Shown here piece after piece: positions 7,992-17,512 of a DNA stretch of 64,000 nucleotides (position 1 is the stretch's first letter; every line of letters begins with the position of its first letter). The notes under the pieces were generated by a model. That model saw nothing but the letters and a program-made list of their open reading frames with translations. It searched no databases and was not told where the DNA came from. Origin of the DNA: Neobacillus ginsengisoli (GTDB lineage Bacteria; Bacillota; Bacilli; Bacillales_B; DSM-18226); contig NZ_JAUSTW010000004.1 in assembly GCF_030813055.1 (NCBI RefSeq), positions 372,001 to 436,000 on the forward strand, read 5' to 3'. Position numbers and translations under genes: made by a program.

Positions 7992-8178
7992 TAATGAAGG
8001 AAATGATCCAATCGTTTATCAATATACAATGAACCATCCTTTTGAAGTTCAGCATAAAAAACTTCTGAAAGTGTCGTACCTGATTGGCTTAACTGGTCAT
8101 CTAACCAGCTTCTGTTTAAGTTTATTTGAGTTAAATTTTCCTCAAAGACTTTTCCATATTCCCCTTATCAACTGTTTT
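7991..8178 (-). pseudogene. Remnant of a DUF421 (YetF-like) gene, C-terminal part only
   Basis: On the minus strand an open stretch of about 60 codons ends at TAA (7991-7993) and reads VDKGEYGKVFEENLTQINLN, then RSWLDDQLSQSG, EVFYAELQKDGSLYIDKR and LDHFLH. This pattern (wL..qL...g, V.yAeLq.DGSLyv) matches the conserved C-terminal domain of DUF421 membrane proteins such as YetF. A stop codon lies directly upstream in frame and no membrane segments or start codon precede it, so only the tail of the gene survives. Its 3' end overlaps the hairpin of the radical SAM gene. Confidence 0.6.
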
Positions 8179-8319
8179 TTATTCCCTTTTAAATAAAAAT
8201 CTCCTACGTATACACAGCAGAATTTACTACATTTCTAGTTATCCGTTTTTGTTTAAGTATTAAGTAAAACGGGAATCTTGTTTTTAGACATTATTTATCT
8301 ATGAAAGGAAATTTTTTTT

Positions 8320-9786
8320 ATGGAGAGAATTGAGCTTAAAGAAAAAACAGTATCTACAGCCATTTTTCAATTTATTTTTCCTTTTTTTATTAAAGATGAT
8401 AGCGACCGGAATATATCATCCTTTTTAAAGAAGCAACACTTTTCCGCTTTTCGTTTAGGCCGTATTGAAGATGAATCCGCCTACTACGGAAAATATCAAA
8501 TTTCCCATCGCGACCTAGAAGCCTTCTTTCCGCCTTTTACAAATAGAATTCTTTTCCCGCTTTCTGAGAAGGATAAAGGTTTTCAAAGGTTTTCTAAAGC
8601 ACTTAAACTAAATGGGAAGTTAACAACGGTGCATTTCCACCATCCTTTCCAAATCCATTCAATTGATATTACTTTATGCCCTTTTCAACTGGGTTTTCTA
8701 ACCATCCGAACTGAAATAATGTGCCCCGAATCCCTTTCATTTTCCCAGGCACTTGAGTTTGCTGCATGTTTTCGAGAACTTGGTTTCCAAAACTTTAAAC
8801 AAAAGCAGCTGCAAATTGAGATGGACGGCAATACAATCACTCATTTAGAGAAATTATTGTTTGAAGTGTTAGTTCCGGATTTGACTCGGTTCATAAACAA
8901 GGAGCATGTACGTGGAGCTTATTTTAATACGATTCCATTTATTGAAAAGGAACGAATGTATGTTCAATCATTAATAGCTTTTACTGAAAAAGAATCCATT
9001 GAGCTAGTAGATGTATATCGTTCAGCGAATCTCTCCGGGTTAACCCCAGATGGAAAACCGTTTGTAACGGCAAATAATCCCGATTATATTCAGCAAAAAT
9101 TTAAGCAACATGGGTATGACCGCTTAGCACCGAATACGTATTATTTTATAGAAGAGAATTGTTTTTCCTGTATCACCAATAAGAATAGGGATTTAAATAA
9201 TGAGTTAACAAAGCAACTATTTGGGGAATTTTATTATCTACTCCTATTAAACCTCTTTCATAAATTTGTGTTTTTTAAAGTTGCCAATGTTTATTCGAAA
9301 GTTATTATTGAACAGGATTCTAAGGAAATTAAGGAGTTGATTTATACGATTAACTCCTTTACCTCCAATTATTTCTTTTCGGTATTTCCTGCACAGTCAC
9401 AAGGCAAAGAACTTTTCACCCTATTAAGAACTGCTTTTTCTATTGACTTCTTCTATAATGAAACGAAAGAAACACTGTTTAGTTTATTTAAATATGAAGA
9501 AAACACCGTAACCAAAAGAGACAGCTTTTTATTGCTTATTTTGACTATGTACACAGTCATCTGTGGAATTTTTAGTATGAACCTATTTACTGATGATTTA
9601 AAAGGGAAAATTAAATGGCAACACATGTTGTCTTACAATCCATTTGAATACTTTGCCGTTTTTGTTGCTTTTAGTGGATTAATCGTATCTATTATCCTTG
9701 GGATTCAAAGTTTCATCCAAGGAATGAAAGATCGAAAAAACAAGAAAAAATGGGTTCGGCAAACCGTTTTATCAAAAAAGAAATAA
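8320..9786 (+). CDS. Unrecognised membrane protein with CorA-like topology (SMN in place of GMN)
   Basis: 488 residues: a long soluble N-terminal region of about 400 residues followed by two hydrophobic segments near the C-terminus (FLLLILTMYTVICGIF, about 401-417, and FAVFVAFSGLIVSIILGI, about 450-468) and a basic tail. This is the CorA layout. The end of the first segment reads GIFSMNLF, where CorA has GVYGMNF. The loop between segments is also acidic-aromatic. The gene lies 79 bases upstream of a genuine corA, and AAAGGAAA precedes its ATG. I infer a very divergent CorA-superfamily relative or partner; the GMN glycine is replaced by Ser, so transport is doubtful. Confidence 0.7.
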   Translation: MERIELKEKTVSTAIFQFIFPFFIKDDSDRNISSFLKKQHFSAFRLGRIEDESAYYGKYQISHRDLEAFFPPFTNRILFPLSEKDKGFQRFSKALKLNGKLTTVHFHHPFQIHSIDITLCPFQLGFLTIRTEIMCPESLSFSQALEFAACFRELGFQNFKQKQLQIEMDGNTITHLEKLLFEVLVPDLTRFINKEHVRGAYFNTIPFIEKERMYVQSLIAFTEKESIELVDVYRSANLSGLTPDGKPFVTANNPDYIQQKFKQHGYDRLAPNTYYFIEENCFSCITNKNRDLNNELTKQLFGEFYYLLLLNLFHKFVFFKVANVYSKVIIEQDSKEIKELIYTINSFTSNYFFSVFPAQSQGKELFTLLRTAFSIDFFYNETKETLFSLFKYEENTVTKRDSFLLLILTMYTVICGIFSMNLFTDDLKGKIKWQHMLSYNPFEYFAVFVAFSGLIVSIILGIQSFIQGMKDRKNKKKWVRQTVLSKKK

Positions 9787-9865
9787 TCGGTATTTCAAAC
9801 TGTTTTTTCTCTTCCAAATCGTTTATATTTTATTTTATGATTGATTTGTGAATTAAGGAGTAACT

Positions 9866-10816
9866 ATGATACGAACGATTGCTGTAAGTAAAGATTATAA
9901 ACTAATAAAAGATGTTAAAATCCCTGATTTGGTCGCCGGAGACTATCAATGGTACTGGGTTGATTTCTATCAACCTGAAGAAAGTGAAATTGAGTTTTTA
10001 ACAGAACCACTTCATTTTCACCCTTTAGCAATTGAGGATTGTATCTATCATTTACAACGTCCAAAACTTGATTACTATGAAGGTTATGCTTTTTTAGTTA
10101 CCCAAGCATTGAATCCAAAAACGATTACAAGAGAAGAAGTTGATTTTTTCCTTAGCCGGAACTTTATTGTAACTTTCCATCACCAACCTTCAACTGAAAT
10201 TGATGCAGTTTGGCAACGATTAAGCGAAGCTGAAAAAGTTAATAAATGGGATCCTTCTCATGTGTTATACGCTTGTATGGACAAAATGGTGGACAATTAT
10301 TTTCCGCTTGTTTATCAAATTGAAGATACGTTAGATGAAATTGATTCCAACTCCAAAGGAAGATCGATGGAGGCTTTGCTTAAAGATTTATTTGATACCA
10401 GGCATGATCTTTTATCCCTAAGACATACGATTACCCCTATGAGAGACCTATTATATAGGATTCTTAATTCTCAACGGCTGACAAGTCTTGAAGGGAAAAT
10501 TGCTTACTTCTCTGATATATATGACCACTTACTAAAATTAACAGAAATGATTGAGGCCAACCGGGAACTGACCACTGATATACGTGATAGTTACATATCC
10601 ATCAATTCCCATGAGGCTAATCATGTTATGAAGGTGTTGACTGTCATCACAACCATCTTCATGCCTCTGACATTCATAGTCGGTGTTTATGGAATGAATT
10701 TCCATTTTATACCCGAGCTGACATGGAAATATGGCTATTTCGGCGCACTCTTACTCATGTTTATCATTGCTCTGTGGATGACACTATGGTTTAAGAAAAA
10801 GGGATGGTTTAAATAA
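9866..10816 (+). CDS. corA: CorA family magnesium transporter
   Basis: 316 residues with the N-terminal cytoplasmic alpha/beta domain, a long helical region, and two C-terminal membrane segments. The diagnostic YGMNF motif is near residue 277 at the end of the first segment (TTIFMPLTFIVGVYGMNF), followed by the periplasmic loop FIPELTWKYGY and a basic C-terminus (WFKKKGWFK). CorA proteins form pentameric Mg2+ (or Co2+/Ni2+) channels. The closest known relative in layout is B. subtilis YfjQ. AAGGAG precedes the ATG. It follows a CorA-like protein of unknown function and is followed at once by a dispersed repeat. Confidence 0.92.
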   Translation: MIRTIAVSKDYKLIKDVKIPDLVAGDYQWYWVDFYQPEESEIEFLTEPLHFHPLAIEDCIYHLQRPKLDYYEGYAFLVTQALNPKTITREEVDFFLSRNFIVTFHHQPSTEIDAVWQRLSEAEKVNKWDPSHVLYACMDKMVDNYFPLVYQIEDTLDEIDSNSKGRSMEALLKDLFDTRHDLLSLRHTITPMRDLLYRILNSQRLTSLEGKIAYFSDIYDHLLKLTEMIEANRELTTDIRDSYISINSHEANHVMKVLTVITTIFMPLTFIVGVYGMNFHFIPELTWKYGYFGALLLMFIIALWMTLWFKKKGWFK

Positions 10817-10979
10817 GAAAAAGCGGAAGCGTCCGTTTAGCGCACGACAGGACTGGAGCGCTTCGACTGAGATAAAGTCAACACGAATCGCGTTTTTGGC
10901 TTTTTCGTGTTGACTTATCGTAGGGAGAAGAGCGAAGTACACTAGTCGCTGGGCGCTGGAGCTGGACAATTCTCAAAGA
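10816..10979 (+). repeat. Dispersed ~164-bp repeat with internal palindrome (copy 2)
   Basis: Begins GAAAAAGCGGAAGCG just after the corA stop and ends GGACAATTCTCAAAG. A perfect 13-bp inverted repeat (AAGTCAACACGAA 10875-10887 / TTCGTGTTGACTT 10904-10916) lies in the middle. The ends match the shorter copy at 4494-4576. No coding capacity is apparent. It resembles the short palindromic intergenic elements common in Bacillus genomes and could act as the corA 3' structure. Confidence 0.75.
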
Positions 10980-11007
10980 TAATTATTATACACGCTTATC
11001 TATAATA

Positions 11008-11031
11008 AAAGACTAGCATTGGCTAGTCTTT
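11008..11031 (-). terminator. Terminator after the 103-aa membrane protein
   Basis: AAAGACTAGC / GCTAGTCTTT stem with a four-base loop; T-rich tail on the minus strand. Confidence 0.8.
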
Positions 11032-11033
11032 AT

Positions 11034-11345
11034 TTATTTCCAATTTTTATATTCAATGGTTCCGCCTGTTAAATCAATCGTATTGGATTCCCCTTTATAA
11101 TAGGTCTTTCCATCTTTTTCATAAATCAAATTTTCATACGTATAAACCTTTTGATCATTTGGAAGCAGAATTACAACTTTACGTCCCAAATTTTCTGAAG
11201 GTGCCTCAATCCGAATTGTATTTTGGTAATAATAACGAAAAACAAAGAAACCTACTGTTATCAAAATGCATGCCAATATGAAAAAAAATGGACCCTTCCA
11301 GGAAAATTGCTTTGGTTTGTCGCGGTATAGTTCTAATCTGGTCAT
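11034..11345 (-). CDS. Hypothetical single-pass membrane protein (103 aa)
   Basis: A basic N-terminus (MTRLELYRDKPKQFSWKG) leads into one hydrophobic segment (FFFILACILITVGFFVF, about residues 20-37) and an external domain of about 65 residues that looks beta-rich (RKVVILLPNDQKVYTYENL, YYKGESNTIDLTGG). The layout is of a small type-II membrane protein. I do not recognise the family. It is flanked by a terminator and a long divergent spacer before the M42 peptidase gene. Confidence 0.65.
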   Translation of the reverse strand: MTRLELYRDKPKQFSWKGPFFFILACILITVGFFVFRYYYQNTIRIEAPSENLGRKVVILLPNDQKVYTYENLIYEKDGKTYYKGESNTIDLTGGTIEYKNWK

Positions 11346-11592
11346 CTTTCTTCTCCCATTTGTCTGTAAGTCACTAATTGTTAATTTCCCCTCACTTTTT
11401 TAAATAGTTAGAATAGTTCCATTTATGCCCAAATTTTCACAAATTATCCTTGAAACTTACTAAAATTTCATCATTAGATAGACTATGCCGGACCAATGAA
11501 AAAGTTGACCGGAAATGCAAAAAACGTTTTTACACATGGTATTTAAGATTAGATGTATAATAAAAAAAGATGAAAATTTGAGAGGAGAATTC

Positions 11593-12645
11593 ATGTTGAG
11601 TTACCCAAATACCGGTGAAACGATTGAATTAATTGCGGATTTGGTATCCATTCCCAGTCCATCAGGTAATACCAATGAAGTAATTTCCTTTGTAGAAAAA
11701 TTTCTAGCTGAACTTCAAATTGAAACAAAAAGAAACCGGAAAGGTGGATTAATCGCTACTATAATAGGGAAAGATTCAGCCCGACATAGGATGCTTACCG
11801 CACATGTAGACACATTAGGTGCAATGGTGAAGGAAATTAAAGCAAATGGCAGACTCAAGATAGACTTAATTGGAGGATTTAAATACAATTCCATTGAAGG
11901 TGAGTACTGCCAAATTGAAACGAGCAGCGGAACGAAATATACAGGAACGATTCTTATGCACCAAACATCCGTTCATGTTTATAAGGATGCCGGAAAAGCG
12001 GAACGAAATCAGGAAAACATGGAAATCCGCTTAGATGCAAAAGTACATAACGCAGAAGATATTAGAGCACTGGGAATTAAAGTAGGAGATTTTGTATCAT
12101 TTAATCCACGGGTGGAAATAACTCCGAGTGGATATATTAAATCCCGCCATTTAGATGACAAAGCAAGTGTCGCGATTCTCCTTCAATTAATCAAGCAAAT
12201 AAAAACTGAAAATATCCTTTTGCCGTATACGACCCACTTTTTGATTTCAAACAACGAAGAAATCGGCTATGGCGGCAACTCAAATATTACACCTGAAACC
12301 GTTGAATATCTGGCAGTTGACATGGGAGCAATGGGAGATGGGCAGTCAACAGACGAATACACTGTCTCTATTTGTGTAAAGGATGCTAGCGGGCCCTACC
12401 ATTATGAATTGCGGAAAAAATTAGTGCTGCTGGCTGAGGAAAATAAAATCGATTATAAATTAGATATATACCCATACTATGGTTCAGACGCTTCCGCAGC
12501 CATTCGATCCGGGCACGACATTGTCCATGGATTAATCGGGCCTGGAATTGACTCTTCCCATGCTTTTGAACGAACGCACCAATTATCCATAGAAAACACT
12601 GCAAAGCTTTTATTTCATTATGTACAAACGGAACTAGTATGTTAA
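11593..12645 (+). CDS. M42 family metallopeptidase (glutamyl aminopeptidase/YsdC-like)
   Basis: 350 residues from ATG 11593, which follows AGGAGAATTC; a longer frame from 11515 lacks a ribosome binding site. Metal-ligand and catalytic motifs of the M42/M28 fold are visible: TAHVDTLGAM, HLDDKASVAILL, SNNEEIGYGGN (catalytic Glu pair), AVDMGAMGDG and GPGIDSSHAFERTH. These are cytosolic, usually cobalt- or zinc-dependent, dodecameric aminopeptidases or deblocking enzymes that trim peptides. The N-terminus (GETIELIADLVSIPSPSGN) is standard for the family. A short hairpin terminator follows, so it is a single-gene unit. Confidence 0.88.
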   Translation: MLSYPNTGETIELIADLVSIPSPSGNTNEVISFVEKFLAELQIETKRNRKGGLIATIIGKDSARHRMLTAHVDTLGAMVKEIKANGRLKIDLIGGFKYNSIEGEYCQIETSSGTKYTGTILMHQTSVHVYKDAGKAERNQENMEIRLDAKVHNAEDIRALGIKVGDFVSFNPRVEITPSGYIKSRHLDDKASVAILLQLIKQIKTENILLPYTTHFLISNNEEIGYGGNSNITPETVEYLAVDMGAMGDGQSTDEYTVSICVKDASGPYHYELRKKLVLLAEENKIDYKLDIYPYYGSDASAAIRSGHDIVHGLIGPGIDSSHAFERTHQLSIENTAKLLFHYVQTELVC

Positions 12646-12668
12646 AACCGGGCAGCGCCTGGTTTTTT
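12644..12668 (+). terminator. Terminator after the M42 peptidase gene
   Basis: AACCGGGC-AGC-GCCTGGTT stem (one G-T pair) followed by a T-run. Confidence 0.7.
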
Positions 12669-12982
12669 CATGTCCGAATCTGTTGAATTTTATTCCACCA
12701 ACTTAAAATAGTTCTTGCCCTTGTTTTATTCCTCTATTATCCTATTAAGAGAAAGAAAACAAGTAATAAAATTTAATAATTTTCTCATCATTTTTTAATG
12801 CAAAGATTGGTAAACGGCATTATGATAATTAAGTCAGTTAAACTAGGGGAAGAATAAGTGTGAATTCAGCACTTCAATGCCCTCTCTAAATGAGTGATTT
12901 TTATATTCCTTTACTGGGACACTTAATCTTTTAATGATAAGTTCAAAATTTAGACAAAATTATTTTTGCGGGGTTAAAAACC
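12669..12982 (+). other. Spacer holding the presumed dlt promoter
   Basis: 314 bases without a convincing gene. It should contain the dlt promoter and leader. I see AT-rich sequence but no clear consensus sigma-A or ECF promoter that I would assign. GCGGGG before 12983 serves as the dltX ribosome binding site. Confidence 0.4.
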
Positions 12983-13132
12983 ATGATTGAAAAAATAAAG
13001 GCTTTTTATTCTAACCAAAAGGTTAAATGGTTTAGCAGATTTTTGTATTATTTGTTAATCCTCCTTTTTTTATTTTTTATGTATGGATTTAATGATGCAA
13101 GTGCGGGGACCTATATTTATAATGATTTTTAA
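12983..13132 (+). CDS. dltX: DltX, D-alanylation small membrane protein
   Basis: 49 residues: MIEKIKAFYSNQKVKW, one hydrophobic segment (FLYYLLILLFLFFMYGF) and the family's conserved C-terminus SAGTYIYNDF. It is 18 bases upstream of dltA. DltX is a single-pass protein encoded at the head of many Firmicute dlt operons. Its C-terminal motif is needed for teichoic acid D-alanylation, apparently acting with DltB and DltD as an acyl carrier in the membrane complex. The size, position and C-terminal motif make the call secure even though the frame is short. Confidence 0.9.
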   Translation: MIEKIKAFYSNQKVKWFSRFLYYLLILLFLFFMYGFNDASAGTYIYNDF

Positions 13133-13150
13133 TGACGGAGGTAGCCTCAA

Positions 13151-14665
13151 ATGAAATTGATATCTGCTATTAAAGACTTAGCAAATACAAAACCGGAAAC
13201 ATTAGCATATATTTCACCTGATAAAGAAATATCTTACGGGGAATTATGGAAGCAATCGGAACGCATCGCTTCGTATCTTTTAAACCAAAATTTTCAGCCT
13301 AAATCACCGATTTTGGTTTACGGGCATATGGAGCCCGAAATGCTCATCTCCTTCTTAGGCTGTGTGAAGTCGGGGCATCCATATATACCCGTTGATACGT
13401 CCATTCCTTTGGAAAGAGTGGCAAAAATCATTGATAGTGCTAAAACTGAATTGATCATCAATGTGTCTGATAAACCTTTATTGCTCGAAAATCAAGTGAT
13501 TCCAGTGATGTCAACAGATGAAATCATACTTTCGCATGCAGCTGAAGTAGTGGTTGACTCTTCCAACTGGGTTGAAGATAATGATAATTTCTATATTATT
13601 TATACGTCAGGCAGTACTGGTAATCCAAAAGGTGTGCAAATTTCCGCAAATAATTTGCAAAGCTTCGTCGATTGGATGGTAAAGGACTTTCCGATTAACG
13701 GTCAGTTGCGTTTTTTAAACCAGGCACCTTATTCCTTCGACCTTTCTGTTATGGACCTTTATCCTGCCCTAGCAAGCGGTGGGAATGTTTTTGCGATTAC
13801 GAAAGAAATGATTGCCAGACCGAAAATTTTATTTGAAGCATTAAAAAATTCTAAAACACAAGTATGGACGTCTACTCCTTCTTTTGTGCAGATGTGTTTA
13901 ATGGATCCATCATTTAATGAGCAATTGCTGCCGGAAGTATCCGTATTTCTTTTTTGCGGTGAGATTTTACCCGTTTCAATTTCCCGGCAGTTAATGGAGA
14001 GATTCCCAAAAGCATCTATTTTTAACACCTATGGTCCAACTGAAGCTACGGTGGCTATTACAATTGTTGAAGTTACCCCTGAGATAGCCGATACCTATCA
14101 AAGCCTTCCTGTTGGAAAGCCGAAGGAAGACACCAAACTTTTACTGGTTGATGAAGATGGTAATGAAGTACCAGAAGGAGAAAAAGGAGAAATCATTATA
14201 GTTGGCCCCAGTGTTAGCAAAGGTTATTTAGGCCAACTGGAGCTGACGAATAAAGCTTTCTTCCAACTTAACGGACAACAGGCTTATCGAACAGGTGATG
14301 CCGGCTATATGGAGAAAGGTCTCCTCTTTTATAAAGGCCGAATTGATTTCCAAATTAAACTGCATGGCTATCGAATGGAATTGGAAGAGATTGAACATCA
14401 TATTGCAAAATCAAAATATGTAAAAGCAGCAGTTGTCATTCCAATTTATCAAAATGAAAAAATTGAGTATTTATCTGCCTCCATCGTCCCGACGGAACAT
14501 ACATTTGAAAAAGAATATCAATTAACAAGTGCAATTAAAAATGAGCTTGGTGAGGTGCTTCCAGCATATATGATTCCAAGGAAATTTACCTATCATGAGG
14601 AACTGCCAATGACACCTAACGGCAAGGTTGACCGAAAACAAATTAGAGATAAGGTATTGCTATGA
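13151..14665 (+). CDS. dltA: D-alanine--poly(phosphoribitol/D-alanyl carrier protein) ligase DltA
   Basis: 504 residues, typical DltA length. Adenylation-domain motifs in order: [17 protein letters not shown] (P-loop), [45 protein letters not shown], and the C-terminal catalytic lysine region [15 protein letters not shown]. The enzyme activates D-alanine with ATP and loads it on the phosphopantetheine of DltC in the cytoplasm. GGAGGT precedes the ATG. The stop overlaps the dltB start by four bases (ATGA), so the two are translationally coupled. Confidence 0.96.
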   Translation: MKLISAIKDLANTKPETLAYISPDKEISYGELWKQSERIASYLLNQNFQPKSPILVYGHMEPEMLISFLGCVKSGHPYIPVDTSIPLERVAKIIDSAKTELIINVSDKPLLLENQVIPVMSTDEIILSHAAEVVVDSSNWVEDNDNFYIIYTSGSTGNPKGVQISANNLQSFVDWMVKDFPINGQLRFLNQAPYSFDLSVMDLYPALASGGNVFAITKEMIARPKILFEALKNSKTQVWTSTPSFVQMCLMDPSFNEQLLPEVSVFLFCGEILPVSISRQLMERFPKASIFNTYGPTEATVAITIVEVTPEIADTYQSLPVGKPKEDTKLLLVDEDGNEVPEGEKGEIIIVGPSVSKGYLGQLELTNKAFFQLNGQQAYRTGDAGYMEKGLLFYKGRIDFQIKLHGYRMELEEIEHHIAKSKYVKAAVVIPIYQNEKIEYLSASIVPTEHTFEKEYQLTSAIKNELGEVLPAYMIPRKFTYHEELPMTPNGKVDRKQIRDKVLL

Positions 14666-15828
14666 CACCATATGGTTCTTTTACATTCTTTTTTATAATC
14701 GCTCTTTTATTAGTACCAACGGTTATCCTAGGTTTGCGAGGGAAAAGATTTCATACCTATAACATGATTGTAACGGTCATTGTGCTTGCAATCATTTTTT
14801 CTACCAAGTTAAATGGAGCTATCGCCCTCATTCTATTTACGATTTGGCAAGTACTTTTAATCAAGGGGTATCTTGCTTATCGAAAAAAAGCTAACAAGGA
14901 TTTAGTTTTTTATACAGCTGTAATTATGTCCATTCTTCCTTTGGTCATATCTAAATTGTTACCTTATTTTCATCAAATCAACTTTGTTGGATTTTTAGGT
15001 ATTTCCTATTTGACCTTCAAAGGAACGCAATTAATCATGGAAACAAGGGATGGATTAATTAAACAGGATATCCCGATTGCCCGTTTACTCTATTTTATCT
15101 TGTTTTTTCCGACGATTTCTTCCGGTCCGATCGATCGGTACCGCCGGTTTGATAAAGATTTACAAGCTGAAGTAACTCCGGAGCAATATAAGCTGTTCCT
15201 TTATGATGGGATTAATAAAATTTTTCTTGGTTTTTTATACAAATATATCATTGGCTATTCGATCAACCACTTTTTTATTGCAAATATAGGGTTTATTGCC
15301 AACAGTTATTTTGAAAACCATCTTTATTACATGTATGCCTATAGTCTGTACTTATTTTTCGATTTTGCAGGATATAGTAATTTTGCAATTGGCGTTAGTT
15401 ACATTATGGGCGTCAAATCACCGGAAAACTTTAATAAGCCTTTTATCAGCCGCAATATTAAAGACTTCTGGAATCGCTGGCATATGAGTCTCTCCTTCTG
15501 GTTTAGAGATTATGTATACATGCGCTTTGTCTTTTGGATGACAAAGAAAAAATATATAAAAAATCGCAATATTGTATCCAATCTTGGTTATATTTTACTA
15601 TTTTTATTAATGGGACTATGGCACGGATTGGAAATTCAATATATAATTTATGGTGTATACCATGCCCTGTTAATGGTAGCCTACAATTCATTTGAACGTT
15701 TTAATAAAAAACATAAATGGTGGCCGCAAAATAAATTTACACATGTTGCAGCAGTTATTATTACGTTCCATTTTATTTGTTTTGGGTTTTATATTTTTTC
15801 AGGACAACTAATTCATAAAGGAGTTTAA
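14662..15828 (+). CDS. dltB: D-alanyl transfer protein DltB (MBOAT)
   Basis: 388 residues with about eleven hydrophobic segments and MBOAT hallmarks: [35 protein letters not shown], and the catalytic histidine in [16 protein letters not shown]. DltB takes D-alanyl from DltC on the cytoplasmic side and passes it across the membrane to DltX/DltD for lipoteichoic acid. Overlaps dltA by four bases and is five bases from dltC, as in B. subtilis. Confidence 0.95.
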   Translation: MTPYGSFTFFFIIALLLVPTVILGLRGKRFHTYNMIVTVIVLAIIFSTKLNGAIALILFTIWQVLLIKGYLAYRKKANKDLVFYTAVIMSILPLVISKLLPYFHQINFVGFLGISYLTFKGTQLIMETRDGLIKQDIPIARLLYFILFFPTISSGPIDRYRRFDKDLQAEVTPEQYKLFLYDGINKIFLGFLYKYIIGYSINHFFIANIGFIANSYFENHLYYMYAYSLYLFFDFAGYSNFAIGVSYIMGVKSPENFNKPFISRNIKDFWNRWHMSLSFWFRDYVYMRFVFWMTKKKYIKNRNIVSNLGYILLFLLMGLWHGLEIQYIIYGVYHALLMVAYNSFERFNKKHKWWPQNKFTHVAAVIITFHFICFGFYIFSGQLIHKGV

Positions 15829-15833
15829 CTACA

Positions 15834-16070
15834 ATGGAATTTAGAAATGAAGTAATCAACTTATTAGCAGAAATTTGCCAGGATGATGTCGTAAAGGAAA
15901 ATCCGGATATTGATCTATTTGATAATGGTCTTTTAGATTCTTTTGGAACAGTAGAACTTCTTGTTCAAGTTGAAGAGCGATTTGGCATTACCGTTCCAAT
16001 CACCGAATTTGACCGCGATGTATGGAATACTCCTAATAACATCGCTATGCAGTTGGCTGATTTGAAATGA
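15834..16070 (+). CDS. dltC: D-alanyl carrier protein DltC
   Basis: 78 residues, the usual size. The 4'-phosphopantetheine site is Ser36 in GLLDSFGTVELLVQ. The protein is acidic and forms a four-helix bundle that carries D-alanine as a thioester between DltA and DltB. AAAGGAG precedes the start and the stop overlaps dltD by four bases. Confidence 0.96.
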   Translation: MEFRNEVINLLAEICQDDVVKENPDIDLFDNGLLDSFGTVELLVQVEERFGITVPITEFDRDVWNTPNNIAMQLADLK

Positions 16071-17275
16071 AAAAACCTTTATTTTCGCCGATAATTATGG
16101 CATTTGTCGCTCTTTTTATTTTGGCGATTATACCGAATAAATGGATTGAGAATTTTATTCCAAAAAGCAGAATCAGTCAGTCCGCAACAGAATTAAATCC
16201 ATTCATGTTTCAAGGTAAATATGTACAAGAAAAAATGCTTGAAGATGCTCATTACTTGCCGATGTATGGTTCGTCTGAACTAGCTAGGCTTGACCGCTTC
16301 CACCCTTCTAACTATTTTCAGGTAACAAAAGCCGGATTTACTCCGTTTCTTGTTGGACGAGGGGGAACGGAATCATTGATCCACTTTATGAATTTTTCGG
16401 AACATATTGATTCGCTTAAAGGGAAAAAAATAGTTTTTGTTTTGTCACCTCAATGGTTTCAACCCAGAGGTACCGATGAATCACATTTTGTACCGAATTA
16501 TTCATCCTTACAGGGGTATGATCTTGCTTTTAACAATAAGGTTAATCCGGAAGTAAAAAAACTGGCTATAAAACGGTTATTACTATTTACACCAGTTAAA
16601 AATGATCCAATCCTTTCTGCTCTCTATAGAGCAGAAATTACTAACGATCCATTGACAAAACAGAAAGCATCCTTAGTTCGCCCTTTTGCATTTGCTTATC
16701 GAAATTTATTAGAAAAGAAGGATCTTTTTTACACCTTTGCCGGCGGTGTGCCGCGCAGCCGTGAGATTAGCCCCCTTGTTAAGCATCAATCATGGGATCA
16801 ATTAGCTAAACAGGCTGATCAAGTCGGCGCAAAAAGTGCTACAAACAATCAGTTTTATGTAATAAATTCACAGTACAATAAATTCAAGAAAGATCTGCCT
16901 TCCTTAAGAAATTATCGACCTCATGCCACATATAAAAATTCCCCTGAATATCAAGATTTTCAACTGGTACTTGATGTTCTTAAACAAGCCGGAGCAAAAC
17001 CATTATTCATTTCAGTTCCGGTAAATGGGAAATTTTATGATTATACTGGCTTTCCAAGATCAGGCAGAATGGTTTATTATCAAAAAATTAAAAACCAAAT
17101 TGAAGCAGAAGGCTTTCAGGTTGCCGATTTCTCCAATCATGAATATGATCCATATTTTATGAAGGATACAATTCATATCGGATGGAAAGGCTGGGTATAC
17201 ACTGATAAAGCCATTGAAGATTTTTTGAAGGAAAGCAAAAACAAAAACAAAGATGAAGTCGTTCGGGCTAAATAA
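16067..17275 (+). CDS. dltD: D-alanyl-lipoteichoic acid biosynthesis protein DltD
   Basis: 402 residues. One N-terminal membrane anchor (PIIMAFVALFILAIIP, about residues 6-21) is followed by an extracytoplasmic SGNH-like domain with the nucleophile region PMYGSSELARLDRFHPSNYF and a C-terminal DTIHIGWKGW that supplies the His. DltD is the last enzyme, placing D-alanine on polyglycerol-phosphate. The operon ends here with a strong hairpin. D-alanylation lowers wall negative charge and affects resistance to cationic peptides. Confidence 0.94.
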   Translation: MKKPLFSPIIMAFVALFILAIIPNKWIENFIPKSRISQSATELNPFMFQGKYVQEKMLEDAHYLPMYGSSELARLDRFHPSNYFQVTKAGFTPFLVGRGGTESLIHFMNFSEHIDSLKGKKIVFVLSPQWFQPRGTDESHFVPNYSSLQGYDLAFNNKVNPEVKKLAIKRLLLFTPVKNDPILSALYRAEITNDPLTKQKASLVRPFAFAYRNLLEKKDLFYTFAGGVPRSREISPLVKHQSWDQLAKQADQVGAKSATNNQFYVINSQYNKFKKDLPSLRNYRPHATYKNSPEYQDFQLVLDVLKQAGAKPLFISVPVNGKFYDYTGFPRSGRMVYYQKIKNQIEAEGFQVADFSNHEYDPYFMKDTIHIGWKGWVYTDKAIEDFLKESKNKNKDEVVRAK

Positions 17276-17289
17276 CCCGAACGATTTTT
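17259..17289 (+). terminator. dlt operon terminator
   Basis: TCGTTCGGG / CCCGAACGA stem with TTTTT tail, starting inside the last codons of dltD. Confidence 0.88.
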
Positions 17290-17512
17290 GTTTTATAAAC
17301 TGTTAGTTACTCTCTGTTTTCATCATTCTATATTACTTACCTTAAATTTTCCTTAATTTTTTCTTAAATGGCAATTTAGGGGTACTTGTTTCTCTTTTTT
17401 GCGAATTTGTTAACATATAGGCAAGAGAATGCATAGAAGAAACGTAATAGATGGTATATAATCAATAGGGTAACTTAACCGAATAATATTCGTTGTTAAA
17501 GAGGTGTACATC

